Positions 5,521-9,059 of a DNA stretch of 9,059 nt are shown here, piece by piece. Source of the DNA: Methanomicrobiales archaeon (lineage in GTDB: Archaea; Halobacteriota; Methanomicrobia; Methanomicrobiales; Methanoculleaceae); assembly GCA_019136335.1 (NCBI GenBank), contig JAGVUK010000011.1, positions 1 to 9,059 of the forward strand. Reading direction: 5' to 3'. Every line of letters starts with the position of its first letter. Position 1 is the first letter of the stretch. The notes below the pieces were generated by a model. It was not told where the DNA came from. It made no database searches and worked only from the letters and a program-made list of their open reading frames with translations. Made by a program: the position numbers and the translations under genes.

Positions 5521-6631
5521 ACGGAGAAAACAGTACCTGCGGCTGATGCGTCAGGTGACGCTCGAGAGAGGCTCTTTCACGGTGGCCGATATCGCGGAGG
5601 CCTTCGATACCCCCCGGAGCACCGTTCAGGACTGGGTGAACCGCCTCATCGAGGAGGGGTGCGTCCTCCTCACGGAGGAGCAGCGGGGCCGGCACGCCGC
5701 CCGCTACGCGGCAAGCAGCGTGATGCCGGAGAGCGCCTGCCGGCGGGTCTTCACCACCGTCGACGGCGGCGAGGTCGAGATCTACCACGAGTGCATGAGC
5801 GGCGGGTGCGCCGCATTCTGCGAGTTCCACCATGCCCGTGCCGGCGGCGCCCTGCAATCGGTCCGCCGGGACGGGACCCTGCTCCGGGAACGGGCGGTCC
5901 TCGGGCGGCGGGACGTCGCCGTCGGGCTCGACCCGGCGCCGGCGGTCGGGATCGCCGGCGTCTTTCACGAGGGCGACTACATCCACCAGCACATCAGGTG
6001 TATCGGGGGCCCGGCCTACTCGCTCACCGATATGATGTCCTTTGCCGAGGGCGTCTGCGAGGTCATCGTCCGCCGCGAAGGGGCAGTGGTCGAGGGCGAG
6101 GTGATCACCCGGGCGCTTGCCTACGTCGCCATCGGTATCGACGACACCGATACCGGGACCGAGGGCGCGACGTTCGCCCTCGCCCTCGCCCTCCTCCAGC
6201 ACCTTGCAGAACTGGACGGCGTCATGCCGATCGGCCACCGGGTGGCGATGCTCAACCCGCGGCTCGAGGGCCGGACCGCCGGGAACTCCTGCAGTTACAT
6301 CGAACTTGCGGTGGAGCCCGCCCTGGTCTCAAGGGTCGAGGAGTCCGCCGTGCGGTTCGTCGCCGACGAAGCGGCGTCGGCGGAGTGGGGGATCGCCGTC
6401 CGGCAGGGGTTCCGGGTACCGGACGATCTGCGGGCCTACGGGAGGAGCGCGAGAGAGGCGGTGCTCACCCGGGGAGCGGCGGAGGCGACCGCCGAACGGT
6501 TCGGGGCCCATCTCCACGGGGGCCGGGGCGTCATCGGGGCGCTCGCGGCCGTCGCGCTCGTCGGGCTCCCGCACGACGTCCTGCTCGACCCGGAGCGGGA
6601 GATCGTTCCTGACCCGGAAGCACCGGCGTGA
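5504..6631 (+). CDS. HTH - Cys/His cluster - TiaS/Mmp11-like DDTD domain protein, function unknown
   Basis: A 375-residue protein in three parts. Residues 8-70 form a winged-helix-like HTH (FTVADIAEAFDTPRSTVQDW, then a basic wing near RGRHAARY). Residues 93-111 carry HECMSGGCAAFCEFHH (Cys97, 102, 106, with His95, 109, 110), a possible metal site. From about 207 the protein has VAIGIDDTDTGTEGATF, NPRLEGRTAGNSCS and GGRGVIGALAAVAL (339-352). The DDTD and GRGxIGALAA motifs are those of the catalytic domain of TiaS, which attaches agmatine to C34 of tRNA-Ile2; the EGAT form is, from memory, closer to methanogenesis marker protein 11. It lacks the downstream OB-fold and zinc ribbon of true TiaS, so it is probably not TiaS itself. 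ATG 5504 lies inside hom (17-nt overlap), indicating coupled translation. The DNA-binding half suggests a regulator or a nucleic-acid-modifying enzyme. Confidence 0.8.
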   Translation: MSRVLERRKQYLRLMRQVTLERGSFTVADIAEAFDTPRSTVQDWVNRLIEEGCVLLTEEQRGRHAARYAASSVMPESACRRVFTTVDGGEVEIYHECMSGGCAAFCEFHHARAGGALQSVRRDGTLLRERAVLGRRDVAVGLDPAPAVGIAGVFHEGDYIHQHIRCIGGPAYSLTDMMSFAEGVCEVIVRREGAVVEGEVITRALAYVAIGIDDTDTGTEGATFALALALLQHLAELDGVMPIGHRVAMLNPRLEGRTAGNSCSYIELAVEPALVSRVEESAVRFVADEAASAEWGIAVRQGFRVPDDLRAYGRSAREAVLTRGAAEATAERFGAHLHGGRGVIGALAAVALVGLPHDVLLDPEREIVPDPEAPA

Positions 6632-6640
6632 TTGTTTTTG
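6632..6640 (+). terminator. Oligo-T terminator of the homoserine operon
   Basis: TTGTTTTTG begins directly after the stop codon (after the A of TGA). A T-rich tract in GC-rich DNA is the usual archaeal termination signal; no hairpin precedes it. Confidence 0.45.
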
Positions 6641-6875
6641 CGTGCGGACGATCTGCGGGAGGGATAGGGCGCACCCTCATTTTCGGTGCTCGGGGCCGGG
6701 GGGGCCTCACGCGAAGGCATCAGCGGCCTTCAGGAGGCGCGGCATGCCGGTGTCCCGGGCGGGGCGGAAGAGACCTTCACATCCCTGAAGAGCCGACCGA
6801 TCGCGTGCCGGAGGCAGTCCTTCGCTCACCTGTTTGAGACAGTCCTCAGGAGGTCAAACCATCGACGCCCCTTCC
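6641..6875. other. Intergenic stretch without a recognisable gene
   Basis: I find no credible coding or RNA gene here. Two short items stand out: CCTCACGCGAAGGC (6706-6719), which resembles the CACACGAAGG/CTCGCGAAGA elements near 7573 and 7681, and AGTCCTCAGGAGG near 6841. Open frames exist on both strands but are Arg/Pro/Gly rich with no family resemblance. Confidence 0.5.
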
Positions 6876-7003
6876 CGAACTTCCGCGGCAACGCGCGAGC
6901 TGGTGCATCGATTCCAGATGAACAGACCATATCTGGCCTTTGCCCCATCCGCCACAGAGCGCTCCCCTCGGCAACCCCCCACCCCGCCCGCGCTGCGCCC
7001 AGG
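6876..7003 (+). repeat. Repeat module 1, copy A (with 37-nt conserved core 6904-6940)
   Basis: The core 6904-6940 matches 8587-8623 at 35 of 37 positions by eye; the two differences are C/T changes. The core contains CCAGAT (6914-6919) and ATCTGG (6931-6936), a perfect 6-bp inverted repeat around an 11-nt loop. The lead-in CGAACTTCCGCG (6876-6887) also occurs at 7631-7642, in the CGCGAAG-type inverted repeat. The tail ACCCCGCCCGCGCTGCG (6981-6997) is found again at 8964-8980. Confidence 0.8.
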
Positions 7004-7172
7004 TGGCATACCCATACGCTTTTCCGGCACCCCCCACCCCGTCCGCCCGCCCCCTCCCGGGACGGGGCAGTGCGTGGCGACAAAGCCCTATCCGGTTCTC
7101 CTCCGGGATCTCCCCGTGGAGTGGACCGTGGGGATATCGCCATGGGGGGAGGGGGTTTCCCCCTTCCCGCAG
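7004..7172 (+). repeat. GC-rich intergenic repeat unit U1 (about 169 nt)
   Basis: First of three tandem units defined by a recurring 'TACCCATACG'-like start. Order inside: CATACCCATACG (7007-7018), CGGCACCCCCCACCCCG (7025-7041), a C-rich/G-rich hairpin (about 7049-7068) followed by CAGTG, a degenerate 'AAGCCCTATCCGG', GGATCTCCCCGTGGAGTGGA (7106-7125), then a second hairpin 7146-7168. The unit boundaries are set at equal points in the repeated pattern and are somewhat arbitrary. Confidence 0.75.
7146..7168 (+). repeat. G-rich/C-rich hairpin at the end of unit U1
   Basis: Arms 7146-7155 and 7159-7168 pair over 10 bp (one G-T wobble) around a TTT loop, with five G-C pairs next to the loop. The same GGGGGTTTCCCCCTTCCCGC string recurs at the end of unit U2 (7360-7379). 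Confidence 0.75.
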
Positions 7173-7381
7173 GTGTGAACTCATACGTTCTTCTCCGGCA
7201 CCCCCACTCCGCCCGGCCTTCGGCCTCCTCCCCCGCCCCCTCCCGGGGGCGAGGGCAGTCATGGCGATACCCGGTGGGAAGCCGTGTCCGGCTCATCTTC
7301 CGGATCTCCCCGTGGAGTGGACCGTGGTGGCTATCGCCATGGGGGGAGGGGACCGGGGAGGGGGTTTCCCCCTTCCCGCAG
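7173..7381 (+). repeat. GC-rich intergenic repeat unit U2 (about 209 nt)
   Basis: Second tandem unit. It begins with GAACTCATACGTTC and CGGCACCCCCACTCCG, has the hairpin 7230-7255 (11-bp arms with one mismatch, TCCC loop) followed by GGGCAGTC and GATACCCGG, then GGATCTCCCCGTGGAGTGGA (7302-7321) and GGGGGTTTCCCCCTTCCCGC (7360-7379) as in U1. It is longer than U1 chiefly because of a fuller middle and a 13-nt G-rich addition near 7352-7364. The span 7225-7274 matches 8983-9032 at 49 of 50 positions. Confidence 0.8.
7341..7364 (+). other. Canonical four-run G-quadruplex motif
   Basis: Within unit U2 the plus strand reads G6-A-G4-ACC-G4-A-G5, four runs of at least four G with loops of 1, 3 and 1 nt. 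This satisfies the strict intramolecular G-quadruplex pattern. It lies next to the TTT-loop hairpin, so the two structures would compete for the last G run. Confidence 0.7.
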
Positions 7382-7480
7382 GCGGGTACCCGTACGTTCC
7401 TCCTCAAAGCCCCCGCCCCCCGGAGGGGGGGCAGTGTGTGGGGATACCCGGGACAAGCCGTCTTCCGGGATGCAAACCGC
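7382..7480 (+). repeat. GC-rich intergenic repeat unit U3 (truncated)
   Basis: Third tandem unit: GGGTACCCGTACGTTCCTC (7384-7402, 18 of 19 matches with 8852-8870), the hairpin C6-GGA-G6 (7416-7430), CAGTG, GATACCCGG (7443-7451) and AAGCCGTCTTCCGGGAT. The 'GGATCTCCCCGTGG' and TTT-hairpin parts seen in U1 and U2 are missing, so the array degenerates here. Confidence 0.7.
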
Positions 7481-7625
7481 CGGTCAGTGTGTAACACGAT
7501 CGAGGATCTCCTCTGTTGAGAGTGCCGGCAATTGAGAATCGTTGCACCAGTGGATGGGGATAACAATAGAGCCTCACACGAAGGGCGCGAAGCCTTGATG
7601 GGGAGTTGCAAACCCATCTACCGAG
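7481..7625. other. Intergenic stretch with scattered repeat fragments
   Basis: No gene seen. It contains GAATCGTTGCACC near 7535 and CCTCACACGAAGGGCGCGAAG-like sequence around 7572-7592, which looks like a half copy of the CGCGAAG inverted repeat that follows. Confidence 0.4.
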
Positions 7626-7709
7626 CTTCGCGAACTTCCGCGACTTCGCGTGAGCTACTTGATGCGGATAGCAATACGGCCTCTCGCGAAGAGCCGCGAA
7701 GCCGCGAAG
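7626..7709. repeat. Large inverted repeat built from CGCGAAG heptamers
   Basis: The left arm (7626-7650) has CTTCGCG, CTTCCGCG and CTTCGCG at 7626, 7635 and 7644. The right arm (7685-7709) has CGCGAAG at 7685, 7695 and 7703. The arms are near reverse complements with small indels, around a 34-nt loop; TGAG/CTCT extends the pairing slightly inward. This is a REP-like or transposon-end-like palindrome; the same heptamer pattern appears singly near 6710 and 7577. Confidence 0.7.
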
Positions 7710-7857
7710 TCCGGTGTCCGGGTGCTGCTCACTCCATGTTACGTCGTCGCACGAGGCTGCATTGCTCGATGTTGAACGTCAAAAATGAGTGAAGTACTGC
7801 GGAGGGGGTACACCCGAAACTCCGTCCGGTGGCGATCGGGGGGCCGGCCACCCGGCA
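7710..7857. other. Intergenic stretch upstream of the Sm-like gene
   Basis: No gene seen. A small nested hairpin occurs at 7800-7824 (CGGAG/CTCCG outside, GGGT/ACCC inside). A GGCCGGCC palindrome follows at about 7842-7849. Neither has a clear role. Confidence 0.4.
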
Positions 7858-7894
7858 GAAACTTTAATGCGTGAATATAACCATATAAGAACAG
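7858..7894 (+). promoter_or_regulatory. Promoter of the Sm-like protein operon, with little or no leader
   Basis: GAAACTTTAATG (7858-7869) matches the archaeal BRE plus TATA-box pattern and predicts initiation around 7889-7893, within a few bases of ATG 7895. The following AT-rich segment (7872-7890) has no Shine-Dalgarno, so the mRNA may be nearly leaderless. A second TATA-like run, GAATATAA (7873-7880), would start transcription inside the gene and is less likely. Confidence 0.55.
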
Positions 7895-8131
7895 ATGGTT
7901 AACGGCATTGTACTCCCCGTAAAGAAGGTTTTTTCACTCGTTGACTCGAAAATCGTCGTTGAGATCAAAGATGACGGCAGGAAACTCCAGGGTCGGCTCG
8001 TTGCGGTGGACGAACACCTGAACCTGCATATGGACGAGACCACCGAGTATACCGGTGATCAGAGGGGCCGCACCCTCGGGACCGTCGTCATACGAGGCAA
8101 TAATATCCTGACCATTGCACCCCTGCTCTGA
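7895..8131 (+). CDS. Sm-like archaeal protein (LSm/SmAP)
   Basis: A 78-residue Sm-fold protein, the normal SmAP size. The Sm1 motif spans about residues 19-47 (IVVEIKDDGRKLQGRLVAVD, then EHLNLHMD) and the Sm2 motif is LGTVVIRGNNILTI (61-74). Residues Asp39, His41 and Asn43 plus Arg67-Gly68 are those that form the uridine-binding pocket in SmAP heptamers; the usual Asp of 'RGDN' is Asn69 here. SmAPs form ring heptamers that bind U-rich RNA and small RNAs, acting in RNA metabolism in the cytosol. No ribosome-binding site is visible, consistent with a leaderless transcript. The HTH gene follows after 5 nt, so the two are an operon. The operon is isolated between repeat-rich intergenic blocks rather than next to rpl37e, its common archaeal neighbour. 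Confidence 0.94.
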   Translation: MVNGIVLPVKKVFSLVDSKIVVEIKDDGRKLQGRLVAVDEHLNLHMDETTEYTGDQRGRTLGTVVIRGNNILTIAPLL

Positions 8132-8136
8132 TAGCC

Positions 8137-8478
8137 ATGTCCGACCAGGAGGAAGAAGCACTCAAGGTTATCCAATCCCATCGCCAGGGGGTCCTCCAGA
8201 GCGAGCTCTGGAAACTCCTCGAGATTGACAGCAGGAAGTGCTCAAGGATCGTGAAGCGGCTGCTGGATGCCGGGTTGATCGAGCGCGTCGAGTTCCGCAG
8301 CGACGGCATCAAGACGTACCTTTTGCGGGCGAAGAAACGGGCGATCGACCCCTGCGTTATCCTTGCAGGAGGGGAGATCCTCCCGTGCATCGGCTGCGAC
8401 CAGGAATGCATCCCGGAAGAGTGCGCGCTCCTCCTTGACTGGATGTACCAGCTGGCTCTTGACGAGTACCAGGGGTGA
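8137..8478 (+). CDS. Small HTH protein with C-terminal four-cysteine cluster
   Basis: A 113-residue putative regulator. Residues 5-65 form a MarR/Lrp-like winged helix (GVLQSELWKLLEIDSRKCSR as helix-turn-helix, then LIERVEFRSDGIKTYLL as wing). After a linker, CIGCDQECIPEEC (84-96) gives Cys84, 87, 91 and 96 (CxxC-x3-C-x4-C), with Cys73 nearby. Such spacing could hold an Fe-S cluster or zinc, which would make it redox or metal responsive; this is inference. I recall similar 'SRKCSRIV' HTH proteins with a CIGCDxEC tail in many methanogens, without an assigned function. ATG 8137 is 5 nt after the Sm-like stop, so translation is probably coupled. The short C-terminus (LLDWMYQLALDEYQG) is helical and may dimerise. 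Its targets are unknown; the RNA-binding partner gene suggests a shared regulon. Confidence 0.85.
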   Translation: MSDQEEEALKVIQSHRQGVLQSELWKLLEIDSRKCSRIVKRLLDAGLIERVEFRSDGIKTYLLRAKKRAIDPCVILAGGEILPCIGCDQECIPEECALLLDWMYQLALDEYQG

Positions 8479-8516
8479 CCCGCTCCGGCGGGAGGCCTCG
8501 CCCCGTCTCCTTTTTG
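8479..8516 (+). terminator. Terminator after the Sm-like operon
   Basis: CCCGC (8479-8483) and GCGGG (8488-8492) form a stem with a 4-nt loop immediately after the stop codon, followed by the palindrome GAGGCCTC (8492-8499) and a T5 run at 8511-8515. This is the best-formed terminator in the window. Confidence 0.6.
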
Positions 8517-8586
8517 ATGTTCTCCGGGCTTGACGCCCCGGTACTTCGCTGGCGTTTTGAGTCTGGCCACGGAGGAGCCAGGCTGT

Positions 8587-8623
8587 TGCACCGATTCCAG
8601 ACGAACAGACCATATCTGGCCTT
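8587..8623 (+). repeat. Repeat module 1, copy B (37-nt core)
   Basis: Same orientation as 6904-6940 with 35 of 37 identical bases. The left arm of the inner inverted repeat is CCAGAC instead of CCAGAT, so one terminal pair is lost. Similarity continues loosely into the next 25 nt (CCCATCC...AG.GCTCC). Confidence 0.8.
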
Positions 8624-8851
8624 CATCCCATCCCACCCATAGTGCTCCTCTCCGTCCTCCCACCCGACCGCCTTCAGCCTCCTCCCCCTCCTCAGTAGGA
8701 GCGGGGACAGTGCCCGGGCGTATAGCCGGGGTGAGCCGTGCCCCGGGAGCGGTCTTCGCGCTGGTTTCCTGGGGAGGGGAGTGCGAGTCCTGACCCGGTT
8801 CGACCCCGGGATCTCCCCGGACGGTGGACGGTGGGGTGTCGCCCCACGGGT
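8624..8851 (+). repeat. Diverged GC-rich repeat unit downstream of the Sm-like operon
   Basis: The order of elements seen in U1-U3 is kept in diverged form: a hairpin (CCCC-CTCCT / AGGAG-C-GGGG, 8684-8692 with 8697-8706, CAGT loop), ACAGTG, a 'TATAGCCGGGG...GAGCCGTG' segment, GGGATCTCCCCGG (8808-8820) and GTGGACGGTGGGG. The hairpin arms differ in sequence from the other copies but still pair. No gene seen. Confidence 0.65.
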
Positions 8852-9059
8852 GGGTACCCGTATGTTCCTCTCTGACGGATACTCGTATGTCCCTCTCCGG
8901 CACCCCCCACCCCGCCCGCGCTTCACCCGGGTGGCATACCCATACGCTTCTCTGCCACCCCCTACCCCGCCCGCGCTGCGCGCTCCTCCCCCGCCCCCTC
9001 CCGGGGGCGGGGGCAGTCATGGCGATACCCGGGGAAGGCCGTGCCAGGGGATGGTGCTG
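8852..9059 (+). repeat. Two short and one longer GC-rich repeat units, running off the window
   Basis: GGGTACCCGTATGTTCCTC (8852-8870) and GGATACTCGTATGTCCCTC (8878-8896) mark two closely spaced unit starts. CGGCACCCCCCACCCCG (8898-8914) equals 7025-7041, and GGTGGCATACCCATACGCTT (8930-8949) equals 7002-7021. The segment 8983-9032 matches 7225-7274 at 49 of 50 bases. It includes a perfect 11-bp hairpin, arms 8988-8998 and 9003-9013, loop TCCC. The array continues beyond the right edge. Confidence 0.8.

Noticed and set aside
5504..6631. Genuine TiaS (tRNA-Ile2 agmatidine synthetase)
   Set aside because: It has the DDTD and GRGxIGALAA motifs but starts with HTH and Cys/His parts, and ends without the OB-fold and zinc ribbon of TiaS; the EGAT motif also differs from the TiaS form I recall.
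7004..7480. CRISPR array
   Set aside because: Units are 170-210 nt and diverge along their length; there are no short identical repeats with unique spacers of even length.
6686..7617. Long open frames on both strands (277 residues plus, 263 residues minus) over the repeat field
   Set aside because: They are antisense to each other, rich in Pro/Arg/Gly/Ser, run straight through tandem repeats and hairpins, and show no family motif. Stop codons are simply rare in this GC-rich DNA.
6632..7890. tRNA, rRNA or C/D-box RNA gene in the long gap
   Set aside because: I looked for tRNA arms with a T-loop GTTCRA and for RTGATGA/CTGA boxes and saw no convincing set. A covariance-model scan would be needed to exclude it.
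8088..9020. 310-residue minus-strand open frame crossing the HTH gene and the right repeat field
   Set aside because: It is antisense to a convincing HTH gene and its repeat-derived part translates the same modules seen at 6900-7480 in other frames; composition artefact.
6632..9059. Complete insertion sequence with transposase
   Set aside because: No transposase motif or long terminal inverted repeats were seen; the repeats could be non-autonomous, but an IS cannot be supported.

Overview
This window looks like a stretch of chromosome from a GC-rich methanogenic euryarchaeon, most likely Methanomicrobiales and close to Methanoculleus. The reasons are archaeal-type gene content (hypusine-bearing aIF5A, a split homoserine dehydrogenase/ACT pair, a DUF169 protein, an Sm-like archaeal protein, an archaeal oligosaccharyltransferase tail), short TATA-type promoters and very GC-rich codon use. 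The lineage is inferred from protein resemblance, not from a search.

Layout. Positions 1-192 (+) hold the C-terminal end of an AglB/STT3-type oligosaccharyltransferase. It converges on a minus-strand pair: aIF5A (1093-1470) followed by an agmatinase-family gene (224-1067) that carries one frameshift near 650-656. A short divergent promoter region (1471-1560) separates aIF5A from a plus-strand run: an inositol monophosphatase/FBPase-family phosphatase (1564-2340), NAD kinase (2348-3160) and a DUF169 protein with several cysteines (3219-3935). A new promoter then starts an overlapping operon: a double-ACT protein (4034-4534), homoserine dehydrogenase (4534-5520), and a protein joining a helix-turn-helix, a Cys/His cluster and a TiaS/Mmp11-like DDTD domain (5504-6631).

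From 6632 to 9059 the only genes I accept are a two-gene operon, an Sm-like protein (7895-8131) and a small HTH protein with a C-terminal cysteine cluster (8137-8478). On both sides it is flanked by long GC-rich intergenic DNA built from the same repeat modules in the same orientation. These comprise a 37-nt module with a short inverted repeat, tandem units of about 170-210 nt each with a C-rich/G-rich hairpin, a perfect four-run G-quadruplex motif, and a separate inverted repeat made of CGCGAAG heptamers. Long open frames across these repeats look like artefacts of base composition.

How the genes fit together: aIF5A and agmatinase belong to polyamine/hypusine metabolism; the phosphatase and NAD kinase sit in the same order as the two halves of the fused NADP phosphatase/NAD kinase of Methanocaldococcus (MJ0917); the ACT protein probably regulates homoserine dehydrogenase. 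The most unusual parts are the HTH-DDTD fusion protein and the repeat field that brackets the Sm-like operon.
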